NCBI RefSeq assembly: GCF_052857255.1
Contig: NW_027526486.1
Coordinates: 186,001 to 250,000 of the forward strand
From: Amblyomma americanum
Lineage: Eukaryota; Arthropoda; Arachnida; Ixodida; Ixodidae
DNA: 64,000 nt
Direction of reading: 5' to 3'
Notes under the pieces: generated by a model
Told to the model about the DNA's origin: nothing
Database searches by the model: none
What the model saw: only the letters and a program-made list of their open reading frames with translations
Shown: in pieces, positions 32,699 through 46,478 of the stretch
Layout: every line of letters begins with the position of its first letter
Numbering within the stretch: position 1 is the stretch's first letter
Position numbers and translations under genes: made by a program

Positions 32699-35540
32699 GT
32701 TCTGAGAGAAAAGTTTACACCTTTCTCTCGTCTACTTTTCGAAGACTTGTAATACTGTTGCTCGTGAATCTTGGTAGTTTCGATCTAAAACGATGTAACC
32801 CGTTGTTCTGAGCCGGAATACAAGTTTCCGCACAGTTCTGGGAGAAAAAGTTTACACCTTTCTCTCGTGTACTCTTCGACGACTTGTAAAATCGATGCTC
32901 GTGAATCATGCTAGTTTCGATTTAAAACGATGTATCCCGTTGTTTTGAGCCGGTATACAAGTTTTCGCGGAGTTCTGAGAGAAAAAGTTTACACCTTTCT
33001 CTCATCTACTCTTCGAGGACTTGTAAAATCGATGCTCGTGAATCTTCCTAGTTTCGACCAAAAACGATGTATCCCTTTGTTTTGAGCCGGAATACAAGTT
33101 TTCGCGCAGTTCTGAGAGAAAAAGTTTATACCTTTCTCTCGCGTACTCTTCGAGGACTTGTAAAATCGATGCTCGTGAATCATGCTAGTTTCGATCTAAA
33201 ACGATGTATCCCGTTGTTTTGAGCCGGAATACAAGTTTTCCCGCAGATCTGAGAGAAAAAGTTTACACCTTTCTCTCGTGTACTCTTCGACGACTTGTAA
33301 AATCGATGCTCGTGAATCATGCTAGTTTCGATCTAAAACGATGTATCCCGTTGTTTTGAGCCGGAATACAAGTTTTCGGGGAGTTCTGAGAGAAAAAGTT
33401 TACACCTTTCTCTCGTCTACTCTTCGAGGACTTGTAAAATCGATGCTCGTGAATCTAGCTAGTTTTGATCTAAAACGATGTATCCCGTTGTTTTGAGCCG
33501 GAATACAAGTTTTCGCGCAGTTCTGAGAGAAAAAGTGTACACCTTTCTCTCGTCTACTGTTCGACGACTTGTAAAATCGATGCTCGTGAATCTTGCTAGT
33601 TTCGACTTAAAACGATGTATCCCTTTGTTTTGAGCCGGAATACAAGTTTTCGCGCAGTTCTGAGAGAAAAACTTTACACCTTTCTCTCGTGTACTCTTCG
33701 ACGACTTGTAAAATCGATGCTCGTGAATCATGCTAGTTTCGATCTAAAACGATGTATCCCGTTGTTTTGAGCCGGTATACAAGTTTTCGCGCAGTTCTGA
33801 GAGAAAACGTTTACACATTTCTCTCGTGTACTCTTCGACGACTTGTAAAATCGATGCTCGTGAATCTTGCTAGTTTCGACTTAAAACGATGTATCCCTTT
33901 GTTTTGAGCCGGAATACAAGTTTTCGCGCAGTTCTGAGAGAAAAAGTTTACACCTTTCTCTCGTCTACTATTCGACGACTTGTAAAATCGATGGTCGTGA
34001 ATCTTGCTAGTTTCGATCTAAAACGATCTATCCCATTGTTTTGAGCCGGAATACAAGTTTTCGCGCAGTTCTGAGAGAAAAAGTTTACACCTTTCTCTCG
34101 TGCACTCTTCGACGACTTGTAAAATCGATGCTCGTGAATCATGCTAGTTTCGATCTAAAACGATGTGGCCCGTTGTTTTGAGCCGGAATACAAGTTTTCG
34201 CGCAGTTCTGAGAGAAAAAGTTTACACCTTTCTCTCGTCTACTCTTCGACGACGTGTAAAAGCAATGCTCGTGAATCTTGCTGGTTTTGATCTAAAACGA
34301 TGTATCCCGTTGTTTTGAGCCGGAATACAAGATTTTCGCGCAGATCTGAGAGAAAAAGTTTACACCTTTCTCTCGTCTACTCTTCGAGGACTTGTAAAAT
34401 CGATGCTCGTGAATCTAGCTAGTTTTGATCTAAAACGATGTATCCCGTTTTTTTTAGCCGGAATACAAGTTTTCGCGCAGTTCTGAGAGAAAAAGTTTAC
34501 ACCTTTCTCTCGTCTACTATTGGACGACTTGTAAAATCGATGCTCGTGAATCTTGCTAGTTTCGACCTAAAACGATGTATCCCTTTGTTTTGAGCCGGAA
34601 TACAAGTTTTCGCGCAGTTCTGAGAGAAAAAGTTTACACCTTTCTCTCGTGTACTCTTCGACGACTTGTAAAATCCATGCTCGTTAATCATGCTAGTTTC
34701 GATCTAAAACGATGTATCCCGTTGTTTTGAGCCGGAATACAAGTTTTCGCGCAGTTCTGAGAGAAAAAGTTTACACCTTTCTCTCGTCTACTCTTCGAAG
34801 ACTTGTAAAATCGATGCTCGTGAATCTTGCTAGTTTCAATCTAAAACGATGTATCCCGTTGTTTTGAGCCGGAATACAAGTTTTCGCGCAGTTCTGAGAG
34901 AAAAAGTTTACACCTTTCTCTCGTGTATCTTCGACGACTTGTAAAATCGATGCTCGTGAATCTTGCTAGTTTCTATCTAAAACGACGTATCCCGTTGTTT
35001 TGAGCCGGAATACAAGTTTTCGCGCTGTTCTGAGAGAAAAAGTTTACACCTTTCTCTCGTCTACTATTCGACGACTTGTAAAATCGATGGTCGTGAATCT
35101 TGCTAGTTTCGATCTAAAACGATCTATCCCATTGTTTTGAGCCGGAATACAAGTTTTCGCGCAGTTCTGAGAGAAAAAGTTTACACCTTTCTCTCGTGCA
35201 CTCTTCGACGACTTGTAAAATCGATGCTCGTGAATCATGCTAGTTTCGATCTAAAACGATGTGTCCCGTTGTTTTGAGCCGGAATACAAGTTTTCGCGCA
35301 GTTCTGAGAGAAAAAGTTTACACCTTTCTCTCGTCTACTCTTCGACGACGTGTAAAAGCAATGCTCGTGAATCTTGCTGGTTTTGATCTAAAACGATGTA
35401 TCCCGTTGTTTTGAGCCGGAATACAAGATTTTCGCGCAGTTCTGAGAGAAAAAGTTTACACCTTTCTCTCGTCTACTCTTCGAGGACTTGTAAAATCGAT
35501 GCTCGTGAATCTAGCTAGTTTTGATCTAAAACGATGTATC
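32530..35540 (+). repeat. 3.0-kb segment E copy 2
   Basis: This is the counterpart of 17,085-20,095 (offset 15,444-15,445 bp) with the same rare markers tcttggtag, cttcctag, gtttatacc, cggggagttc and gatgtggcccg. After about 35,540 the sequence instead follows the 23,100-and-onward version of the array (offset 12,440 bp), which shows a junction between two source segments. Confidence 0.85.
33459..34959 (+). repeat. 1.5-kb segment J copy 1 (offset 7,521 bp)
   Basis: This matches about 40,980-42,480 at +7,521 bp. Shared markers are gtgtacacc, gactgttcg-type ctactgttcg, gacttaaaacg, aaactttacacc, gatctatcccattg and gtggcccg. The downstream copy has accumulated private changes (aatcgatactcg, cgtgcagttctg, actatgtgg, gttctaagag, gaaacagtttac). 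Confidence 0.8.
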
Positions 35541-38500
35541 CCGTTTTTTTTAGCCGGAATACAAGTTTTCGCGCAGTTCTGAGAGAAAAAGTTTACACCT
35601 TTCTCTCGTCTACTATTCGACGACTTGTAAAATCGATGCTCGTGAATCTTGCTAGTTTCGACCTAAAACGATGTATCCCTTTGTTTTGAGCCGGAATACA
35701 AGTTTTCGCGCAGTTCTGAGAGAAAAAGTTTACACCTTTCTCTCGTGTACTCTTCGACGACTTGTAAAATCCATGCTCGTTAATCATGCTAGTTTCGATC
35801 TAAAACGATGTATCCCGTTGTTTTGAGCCGGAATACAAGTTTTCGCGCAGTTCTGAGAGAAACTTTTACACCTTTCTCTCGTCTACTCTTCGAAGACTTG
35901 TAAAATCGATGCTCGTGAATCTTGCTAGTTTCAATCTAAAACGATGTATCCCGTTGTTTTGAGCCGGAATACAAGTTTTCGCGCAGTTCTGAGAGAAAAA
36001 GTTTACACCTTTCTCTCGTGTATCTTCGACGACTTGTAAAATCGATGCTCGTGAATCTTGCTAGTTTCGATCTAAAACGACGTATCCCGTTGTTTTGAGC
36101 CGGAATACAAGTTTTCGCGCTGTTCTGAGAGAAAAAGTTTACACCTTTCTCTCGTCTACTCTTCGACGACTTGTAAAATCGATGCTCGTGAATCTTGCTA
36201 GTTTCAATCTAAAACGATGTATCCCGTTGTTTTGAGCCGGAATACAAGTTTTCGCGCAGTTCTGATTGAAAAAGTTTACAACTTTCGTGTATCTTCGACG
36301 ACTTGTAAAATCGATGCTCGTGAATCTTGCTAGTTTCAATCTAAAACGATGAATCCCGTTGTTTTGAGCCGGAATACAAGTTTTCACGCAGTTCTGAGAG
36401 GAAAAGTTTACACCTTTCTCTCGTGTACTCTTCGAGGACTTGTAAAATCGATGCTCGTGAATCTTGATAGTTTCGATCTAAAACGATGAATCTCGTTGTT
36501 TTGAGCCGGAATACAAGTTTTCGCGCAGTTCTGAGAGAAAAAGTTTACACCTTTCTCTCGTCAACTCTTCGAGGACTTGTAAAATCGATGCTCATGAATC
36601 TAGCTAGTTTTGATCTAAAGCGATGTATCCCGTTTTTTTTATCCGGAATACAAGTTTTCGCGCAGTTCTGAGAGAAAAAGTTTACACCTTTCTCTCGTCT
36701 ACTATTCGACGACTTGTAAAATCGATGCTCGTGAATCTTGCTAGTTTCGACCTAAAACGATGTATCCCTTTGTTTTGAGCCGGAATACAAGTTTTCGCGC
36801 AGTTCTGAGAGAAAAAGTTTACACCTTTCTCTCGTGTACTCTTCGACTTGTAAAATCCATGCTCGATAATCATGCTAGTTTCGATCTAAAACGATGTATC
36901 CCGTTGTTTTGAGCCGGAATACAAGTTTTCGCGCAGTTCTGAGAGAAAAAGTTTACACCTTTCTCTCGTCTACTCTTCGAAGACTTGTAAAGTCGATGCT
37001 CGTGAATCTTGCTAGTTTCAATCTAAAACGATGTATCCCGTTGTTTTGAGCCGGAATACAAGTTTTCACGCAGGTCTGAGAGAAAAAGTTTACACCTTTC
37101 TCTCGTGTGTCTTCGACGACTTGTAAAATCGATGCTCGTGAATCTAGCTAGTTTTGATCTAAAACGATGTATCCCGTTTTTTTTAGCCGGAATACAAGTT
37201 TTCGCGCTGTTCTGAGAGAAAAAGTTTACACCTTTCTCTCGTCTACTCTTCGACGACTTGTAAAATCGATGCTCGTGAATCTTGCTAGTTTCGATCTAAA
37301 ACGATGAATCCCGTTGTTTTGAGCCGGAATACAAGTTTTCACGCAGTTCTGAGAGGAAAAGTTTACACCTTTCTCTCGTGTACTCTTCGACGACATGTAA
37401 AATCGATGCTCGTGAATCTTGCTAGTTTCGATCTAAAACGATGAATCCCGTTGTTTTGAGCCGGAATACAAGTTTTCGCGCAGTTCTGAGAGAAAAAGTT
37501 TACACCTTTCTCTCGTCCACTCTTCGACGACTTGTAAAATCGATGCTCGTGAATCTTGCTAGTTTCGATCTAAAACGATGTATCCCGTTTTTTTGAGCCG
37601 GTATACAAGTTTTCGAGCAGTTCTGAGAGAAAACGTTTACACCTTTCTCTCGTGTACTCTTCGACAACGTGTAAAATCGATGGTCGTTAATCTTGCTAGT
37701 TTCGATCTAAGACGATGTAACCCGTTGTTTTGAGCCGGAATACAAGTTTTGGCGCAGTTCTGAGAGAAAAGTTTACACCTTTCTCTCGTCTACTCTTCGA
37801 AGACTTGTAATACTGTTGCTCGTGAATCTTGCTAGATTCGATCTAAAACGATGTAACCCGTTGTTCTGAGACGGAATACAAGTTTCCGCACAGTTCTGGG
37901 AGAAAAAGTTTACACCTTTCTCTCGTGTACTCTTCGACGACTTGTAAAATCGATGCTCGTGAATCATGCTAGTTTCAATTTAAAACGATGTATCCCGTTG
38001 TTTTGAGCCGGTATACAAGTTTTCGCGGAGTTCTGAGAGAAAAAGTTTACACCTTTCTCTCATCTACTCTTCGAGGACTTGTAAAATCGATGCTCGTGAA
38101 TCTTGCTAGTTTCGACCAAAAACGATGTATCCCTTTGTTTTGAGCCGGAATACAAGTTTTCGCGCAGTTCTGAGAGAAAAAGTTTACACCTTTCTCTCGC
38201 GTACTCTTCGAGGACTTGTAAAATCGATGCTCGTGAATCATGCTAGTTTCGATCTAAAACGATGTATCCCGTTGTTTTGAGCCGGAATACAAGTTTTCCC
38301 GCAGATCTGAGAGAAAAAGTTTACACCTTTCTCTCGTGTACTCTTCGACGACTTGTAAAATCGATGCTCGTGAATCATGCTAGTTTCGATCTAAAACGAT
38401 GTATCCCGTTGTTTTGAGCCGGAATACAAGTTTTCGCGGAGTTCTGAGAGAAAAAGTTTACACCTTTCTCTCGTGTACTCTTCGACGACGTGTAAAAGCG

Positions 38501-40619
38501 ATGCTCGTGAATCTTGCTTGTTTCGATCTAAAACGATGTATCCCGTTGTTTTGAGCCGGAATACAAGATTTTCGCGCAGTTCTGAGAGAAAAAGTTTACA
38601 CCTTTCTCTCGTCTACTCTTCGAGGACTTGTAAAATCGATGCTCGTGAATCTAGCTAGTTTTGATCTAAAACGATTTATCCCGTTGTTTTGAGCCGGAAT
38701 ACAAGTTTTCGCGCAGTTCTGAGAGAAAAAGTGTACACCTTTCTCTCGTCTACTGTTCGACGACTTGTAAAATCGATGCTCGTGAATCTTGCTAGTTTCA
38801 ATCTAAAACGATGAATCCCGTTGTTTTGAGCCGGAATACAAGTTTTCACGCAGTTCTGAGAGGAAAAGTTTACACCTTTCTCTCGTGTACTCTTCGAGGG
38901 CTTGTAAAATCGATGCTCGTGAATCTTGATAGTTTCGATCTAAAACGATGAATCTCGTTGTTTTGAGCCGGAATACAAGTTTTCGCGCAGTTCTGAGAGA
39001 AAAAGTTTACACCTTTCTCTCGTCTACTCTTCGAGGACTTGTAAAATCGATGCTCGTGAATCTAGCTAGTTTTGATCTAAAGCGATGTATCCCGTTTTTT
39101 TTATCCGGAATACAAGTTTTCGCGCAGTTCTGAGAGAAAAAGTTTACACCTTTCTCTCGTCTACTGTTCGACGACTTGTAAAATCGATGCTCGTGAATCT
39201 TGCTAGTTTCGACCTAAAACGATGTATCCCTTTGTTTTGAGCCGGAATACAAGTTTTCGCGCAGTTCTGAGAGAAAAAGTTTACACCTTTCTCTCGTGTA
39301 CTCTTCGACTTGTAAAATCCATGCTCGATAATCATGCTAGTTTCGATCTAAAACGATGTATCCCGTTGTTTTGAGCCGGAATACAAGTTTTCGCGCAGTT
39401 CTGAGAGAAAAAGTTTACACCTTTCTCTCGTCTACTCTTCGAAGACTTGTAAAGTCGATGCTCGTGAATCTTGCTAGTTTCAATCTAAAACGATGTATCC
39501 CGTTGTTTTGAGCCGGAATACAAGTTTTCACGCAGGTCTGAGAGAAAAAGTTTACACCTTTCTCTCGTGTGTCTTCGACGACTTGTAAAATCGATGCTCG
39601 TGAATCTAGCTAGTTTTGATCTAAAACGATGTATCCCGTTTTTTTTAGCCGGAATACAAGTTTTCGCGCTGTTCTGAGAGAAAAAGTTTACACCTTTCTC
39701 TCGTCTACTCTTCGACGACTTGTAAAATCGATGCTCGTGAATCTTGCTAGTTTCGATCTAAAACGATGAATCCCGTTGTTTTGAGCCGGAATACAAGTTT
39801 TCACGCAGTTCTGAGAGGAAAAGTTTACACCTTTCTCTCGTGTACTCTTCGACGACATGTAAAATCGATGCTCGTGAATCTTGCTAGTTTCGATCTAAAA
39901 CGATGAATCCCGTTGTTTTGAGCCGGAATACAAGTTTTCGCGCAGTTCTGAGAGAAAAAGTTTACACCTTTCTCTCGTCCACTCTTCGACGACTTGTAAA
40001 ATCGATGCTCGTGAATCTTGCTAGTTTCGATCTAAAACGATGTATCCCGTTTTTTTGAGCCGGTATACAAGTTTTCGAGCAGTTCTGAGAGAAAACGTTT
40101 ACACCTTTCTCTCGTGTACTCTTCGACAACGTGTAAAATCGATGGTCGTGAATCTTGCTAGTTTCGATCTAAGACGATGTAACCCGTTGTTTTGAGCCGG
40201 AATACAAGTTTTGGCGCAGTTCTGAGAGAAAAGTTTACACCTTTCTCTCGTCTACTCTTCGAAGACTTGTAATACTGTTGCTCGTGAATCTTGCTAGATT
40301 CGATCTAAAACGATGTAACCCGTTGTTCTGAGACGGAATACAAGTTTCCGCACAGTTCTGGGAGAAAAAGTTTACACCTTTCTCTCGTGTACTCTTCGAC
40401 GACTTGTAAAATCGATGCTCGTGAATCATGCTAGTTTCAATTTAAAACGATGTATCCCGTTGTTTTGAGCCGGTATACAAGTTTTCGCGGAGTTCTGAGA
40501 GAAAAAGTTTACACCTTTCTCTCGCGTACTCTTCGAGGACTTGTAAAATTGATGCTCGTGAATCATGCTAGTTTCGATCTAAAACGATGTATCCCGTTGT
40601 TTTGAGCCGGAATACAAGT
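34991..40619 (+). repeat. 5.6-kb segment H copy 2
   Basis: This is the counterpart of 26,240-31,868 at +8,751 bp. The left edge is marked by gtttctatc/gacgtatccc at about 34,970 in place of gatttatcccg. The right edge is marked by ttttcccgcagatctg at about 40,620 in place of ttttcgcgcagttctg. It includes the dyad-less monomer at about 36,262. Confidence 0.9.
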
Positions 40620-40979
40620 TTTCCCGCAGATCTGAGAGAAAAAGTTTACACCTTTCTCTCGTGTACTCTTCGACGACTTGTAAAATCGATGCTCGTGAAT
40701 CATGCTAGTTTCGATCTAAAACGATGTATCCCGTTGTTTTGAGCCGGAATACAAGTTTTCGCGGAGTTCTGAGAGAAAAAGTTTACACCTTTCTCTCGTG
40801 TACTCTTCGACGACGTGTAAAAGCGATGCTCGTGAATCTTGCTGGTTTCGATCTAAAACGATGTATCCCGTTGTTTTGAGCCGGAATACAAGATTTTCGC
40901 GCAGTTCTGAGAGAAAAAGTTTACACCTTTCTCTCGTCTACTCTTCGAGGACTTGTAAAATCGATGCTCGTGAATCTAG

Positions 40980-42480
40980 CTAGTTTTGATCTAAAACGAT
41001 TTATCCCGTTGTTTTGAGCCGGAATACAAGTTTTCGCGCAGTTCTGAGAGAAAAAGTGTACACCTTTCTCTCGTCTACTGTTCGACGACTTGTAAAATCG
41101 ATGCTCGTGAATCTTGCTAGTTTCGACTTAAAACGATGTATCCCTTTGTTTTGAGCCGGAATACAAGTTTTCGCGCAGTTCTGAGAGAAAAACTTTACAC
41201 CTTTCTCTCGTGTACTCTTCGACGACTTGTAAAATCGATACTCGTGAATCATGCTAGTTTCGATCTAAAACGATGTATCCCGTTGTTTTGAGCCGGTATA
41301 CAAGTTTTCGCGCAGTTCTGAGAGAAAACGTTTACACATTTCTCTCGTGTACTCTTCGACGACTTGTAAAATCGATGCTCGTGAATCTTGAATGTTTCGA
41401 TCTAAAACGATGTATCCCTTTGTTTTGAGCCGGAATACAAGTTTTCGCGCAGTTCTGAGAGAAAAAGTTTACACCTTTCTCTCGTCTACTATTCGACGAC
41501 TTGTAAAATCGATGGTCGTGAATCTTGCTAGTTTCGATCTAAAACGATCTATCCCATTGTTTTGAGCCGGAATACAAGTTTTCGTGCAGTTCTGAGAGAA
41601 AAAGTTTACACCTTTCTCTCGTGCACTCTTCGACGACTTGTAAAATCGATGCTCGTGAATCATGCTAGTTTCGATCTAAAACTATGTGGCCCGTTGTTTT
41701 GAGCCGGAATACAAGTTTTCGCGCAGTTCTGAGAGAAAAAGTTTACACCTTTCTCTCGTCTACTCTTCGACGACGTGTAAAAGCAATGCTCGTGAATCTT
41801 GCTGGTTTTGATCTAAAACGACGTATCCCGTTGTTTTGAGCCGGAATACAAGATTTTCGCGCAGTTCTAAGAGAAAAAGTTTACACCTTTCTCTCGTCTA
41901 CTCTTCGAGGACTTGTAAAATCGATGCTCGTGAATCTAGCTAGTTTTGATCTAAAACGATGTATCCCGTTTTTTTTAGCCGGAATACAAGTTTTCGCGCA
42001 GTTCTGAGAGAAACAGTTTACACCTTTCTCTCGTCTACTATTCGACGACTTGTAAAATCGATGCTCGTGAATCTTGCTAGTTTCGACCTAAAACGATGTA
42101 TCCCTTTGTTTTGAGCCGGAATACAAGTTTTCGCGCAGTTCTGAGAGAAAAAGTTTACACCTTTCTCTCGTGTACTCTTCGACGACTTGTAAAATCCATG
42201 CTCGTTAATCATGCTAGTTTCGATCTAAAACGATGTATCCCGTTGTTTTGAGCCGGAATACAAGTTTTCGCGCAGTTCTGAGAGAAAAAGTTTACACATT
42301 TCTCTCGTCTACTCTTCGAAGACTTGTAAAACCGATGCTCGTGAATCTTGCTAGTTTCAATCTAAAACGATGTATCCCGTTGTTTTGAGCCGGAATACAA
42401 GTTTTCGCGCAGTTCTGAGAGAAAAAGTTTACACCTTTCTCTCGTGTATCTTCGACGACTTGTAAAATCGATACTCGTGA
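40980..42480 (+). repeat. 1.5-kb segment J copy 2, with private mutations
   Basis: This is the counterpart of 33,459-34,959. It carries more private substitutions than most other copies here, which suggests an older separation or less subsequent homogenisation. It retains cttgaatgtttcg near 41,390, the form lost at 33,866. Confidence 0.78.
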
Positions 42481-42840
42481 ATCTTGCTAGTTTCAATCTA
42501 AAACGATGTATCCCGTTGTTTTGAGCCGGAATACAAGTTTTCGCGCAGTTCTGAGAGAAAAAGTTTACAACTTTCTCTCGTGTATCTTCGACGACTTGTA
42601 AAATCGATGCTCGTGAATCTTGCTAGTTTCGATCTAAAACGATGAATCCCGTTGTTTTGAGCCGGAATACAAGTTTTCACGCAGTTCTGAGAGAAAAAGT
42701 TTACACCTTTCTCTCGTCTACTCTTCGAAGACTTGTAAAATCGATGCTCGTGAATCTTGCTAGTTTCGATCTAAAACGACGTATCCCCTTGTTTTGAGCC
42801 GGAATACAAGTTTTCGCGCTGTTCTGAGAGAAAAAGTTTA
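42480..42840 (+). repeat. Satellite monomers at the boundary to the right-hand domain
   Basis: About two and a half units lie here: tttacaactttctctcg with tgtatcttcg, then cacgcagttctg without the usual extra G, then tcgaagac with gacgtatccccttg. The cccctt form first appears here (about 42,787) and is then common to the right, so this marks a change of satellite subfamily. Confidence 0.75.
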
Positions 42841-44074
42841 CACCTTTCTCTCTCGTGTATCTTCGACGACTTGTAAAATCGATGCTCGTGAATCTTGCTA
42901 GTTTCGATCTAAAACGATGAATCCCGTTGTTTTGAGCCGGAATAAAAGTTTTCACGCAGTTCTGAGAGGAAAAGTTTACACCTTTCTCTCGTGTACTCTT
43001 CGACGACATGTAAAATCGATGCTCGTGAATCTTGCTAGTTTCGATCTAAAACGATGAATCCCGTTGTTTGGAGTCGGAATACAAGTTTTCGCGCAGTTCT
43101 GAGAGAAAAAGTTTACACCTTTCTCTCGTCTACTCTTCGACGACTTGTAAAATCGATGCTCGTGAATCTTGCTAGTTTCGATCTAAAACGATGTATCCCG
43201 TTTTTTTGAGCCGGTATACAAGTTTTCGCGCAGTTCTGAGAGAAAACGTTTACACCTTTCTCTCGTGTACTCTTCGACAACGTGTAAAATCGATGGTCGT
43301 GAATCTTGCTAGTTTCGATCTAAGACGATGTAACCCGTTGTTTTGAGCCGGAATACAAGTTTTGGCGCAGTTCTGAGAGAAAAGTTTACACCTTTCTCTC
43401 GTCTACTCTTCGAAGACTTGTAATACTGTTGCTCGTGAATCTTGCTAGTTTCGATCTAAAACGATGTAACCCGTTGTTCTGAGCCGGAATTCAAGTTTCC
43501 GCAACAGTTCTGGGAGAAAAAGTTTACACCTTTCTCTCGTGTACTCTTCGACGACTTGTAAAATCGATGCTCGTGAATCATGCTAGTTCCGATCTAAAAC
43601 GATGTATCCCGTTGTTTTGAGCCGGTATACAAGTTTTCGCGGAGTTCTGAGAGAAAAAGTTTACACCTTTCTCTCATCTACTCTTCGAGGACTTGTAAAA
43701 TCGATGCTCGTGAATCTAGCTAGTTTTGATCTAAAACGATGTATTCCGTTGTTTTGAGCCGGAATACAAGTTTTCGCGCAGTTATGAGAGAAAAAGTTTA
43801 CACCTTTCTCTCGTCTACTATTCGACGACTTGTAAAATCGATGCTCGTGAATCTTGCTAGTTTCGACCAAAAACGATGTATCCCTTTGTTTTGAGCCGGA
43901 ATACAAGTTTTCGCGCAGTTCTGAGAGAAAAAGTTTACACCTTTTTCTCGCGTACTCTTCGAGGACTTGTAAAATCGATGCTCGTGAATCATGCTAGTTT
44001 CGATCTAAAACGATGTATCCCGTTGTTTTGAGCCGGAATACAAGTTTTCGCGCAGATCTGAGAGAAAAAGTTTA
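42841..44074 (+). repeat. HOR unit K copy 1 (1,234 bp, 9 monomers)
   Basis: This is repeated next to itself at +1,234 bp (9 x 137 + 1). Both copies begin with a 2-bp insertion, cctttctctctcgtg. Both share gaataaaag, gtttggagtcgg, the gaattcaag monomer with gcaacagttctggg, gctagttccg and gtattccg. Confidence 0.88.
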
Positions 44075-45020
44075 CACCTTTCTCTCTCGTGTATCTTCGA
44101 CGACTTGTAAAATCGATGCTCGTGAATCTTGCTAGTTTCGATCTAAAACGATGAATCCCGTTGTTTTGAGCCGGAATAAAAGTTTTCACGCAGTTCTGAG
44201 AGGAAAAGTTTACACCTTTCTCTCGTGTACTCTTCGACGACATGTAAAATCGATGCTCGTGAATCTTGCTAGTTTCGATCTAAAACGATGAATCCCGTTG
44301 TTTGGAGTCGGAATACAAGTTTTCGCGCAGTTCTGAGAGAAAAAGTTTACACCTTTCTCTCGTCTACTCTTCGACGACTTGTAAAATCGATGCTCGTGAA
44401 TCTTGCTAGTTTCGATCTAAAACGATGTATCCCGTTTTTTTGAGCCGGTATACAAGTTTTCGCGCAGTTCTGAGAGAAAACGTTTACACCTTTCTCTCGT
44501 GTACTCTTCGACAACGTGTAAAATCGATGGTCGTGAATCTTGCTAGTTTCGATCTAAGACGATGTAACCCGTTGTTTTGAGCCGGAATACAAGTTTTGGC
44601 GCAGTTCTGAGAGAAAAGTTTACACCTTTCTCTCGTCTACTCTTCGAAGACTTGTAATACTGTTGCTCGTGAATCTTGCTAGTTTCGATCTAAAACGATG
44701 TAACCCGTTGTTCTGAGCCGGAATTCAAGTTTCCGCAACAGTTCTGGGAGAAAAAGTTTACACCTTTCTCTCGTGTACTCTTCGACGACTTGTAAAATCG
44801 ATGCTCGTGAATCATGCTAGTTCCGATCTAAAACGATGTATCCCGTTGTTTTGAGCCGGTATACAAGTTTTCGCGGAGTTCTGAGAGAAAAAGTTTACAC
44901 CTTTCTCTCATCTACTCTTCGAGGACTTGTAAAATCGATGCTCGTGAATCTAGCTAGTTTTGATCTAAAACGATGTATTCCGTTGTTTTGAGCCGGAATA
45001 CAAGTTTTCGCGCAGTTCTG
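44075..45020 (+). repeat. HOR unit K copy 2
   Basis: This is the counterpart of 42,841-43,786. It diverges where gttatgagag/ctactattcg of copy 1 is replaced by gttctgagag/ctactcttcgaag. The 2-bp insertion is at about 44,079. Confidence 0.86.
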
Positions 45021-46478
45021 AGAGAAAAAGTTTACACCTTTCTCTCGTCTACTCTTCGAAGACTTGTAAAATCGATGCTCGTGAATCTTGCTAGTTTCGA
45101 CCAAAAACGATGTATCCCTTTGTTTTGAGCCGGAATACAAGTTTTCGCGCAGTTCTGAGAGAAAAAGTTTACACCTTTCTCTCGCGTACTCTTCGAGGAC
45201 TTGTAAAATCGATGCTCGTCAATCATGCTAGTTTCGATTTAAAACGACGTATCCCGTTGTTTTGAGCCGGAATACAAGTTTTCGCGCTGTTCTGAGAGAA
45301 AAAGTTTACACCTTTTTCTCGTCTACTCTTCGACGACTTGTAAAATCGATGCTCGTGAATCTTGCTAGTTTCAATCTAAAACGATGTATCCCGTTGTTTT
45401 GAGCCGGAATACAAGTTTTCGCGCAGTTCTGAGAGAAAAAGTTTACAACTTTCTCTCGTGTATCTTCGACGACTTGTAAAATCGATGCTCGTGAATCTTG
45501 CTAGTTTCGATCTAAAACGATGAATCCCGTTGTTTTGAGCCGGAATACAAGTTTTCACGCAGTTCTGAGAGAAAAAGTTTACACCTTTCTCTCGTCTACT
45601 CTTCGAAGACTTGTAAAATCGATGCTCGTGAATCTTGCTAGTTTCAATCTAAAACGATGTATCCCTTTGTTTTGAGCCGGAATACAAGTTTTCGCGCAGT
45701 TCTGAGAGAAAAAGTTTACACATTTCTCTCGCGTACTCTTCGAGGACTTGTAAAATCGATGCTCGTGAATCATGCTAGTTTCGATTTAAAACGACGTATC
45801 CCGTTGTTTTGAGCCGGAATACAAGTTTTCGCGCTGTTCTGAGAGAAAAAGTTTACACCTTTTTCTCGTCTACTCTTCGACGACTTGTAAAATCGATGCT
45901 CGTGAATCTTGCTAGTTTCAATCTAAAACGATGTATCCCGTTGTTTTGAGCCGGAATACAAGTTTTCGCGCAGTTCTGAGAGAAAAAGTTTACACCTTTC
46001 TCTCGTGTATCTTCGACGACTTGTAAAATCGATGCTCGTGAATCTTGCTAGTTTCGATCTAAAACGACGTATCCCCTTGTTTTGAGCCGGAATACAAGTT
46101 TTCGCGCTGTTCTGAGAGAAAAAGTTTACACCTTTCTCTCGTCTACTCTTCGACGACTTGTAAAATCGATGCTCGTGAATCTTGCTAGTTTCGATCTAAA
46201 ACGATGAATCCCGTTGTTTTGAGCCGGAATACAAGTTTTCACGCAGTTCTGAGAGGAAAAGTTTACACCTTTCTCTCGTGTACTCTTCGACGACATGTAA
46301 AATCGATGCTCGTGAATCTTGCTAGTTTCGATCTAAAACGATGAATCCCGTTGTTTTGAGCCGGAATACAAGTTTTCGCGCAGTTCTGAGAGAAAAAGTT
46401 TACACCTTTCTCTCGTCTACTCTTCGACGACTTGTAAATCGATGCTCGTGAATCTTGCTAGTTTCGATCTAAAACGAT
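44290..46478 (+). repeat. HOR unit L copy 1 (2,189 bp, 16 monomers)
   Basis: This is repeated at +2,189 bp (16 x 137 - 3). Shared markers are gtttggagtcgg (44,301 and 46,490), gaattcaag, gctagttccg, gctcgtcaatcatg, ccttttt-type acacctttttctcg, and the 1-bp-deleted gtaaatcgatg at the end (about 46,434 and 48,623). Confidence 0.9.
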
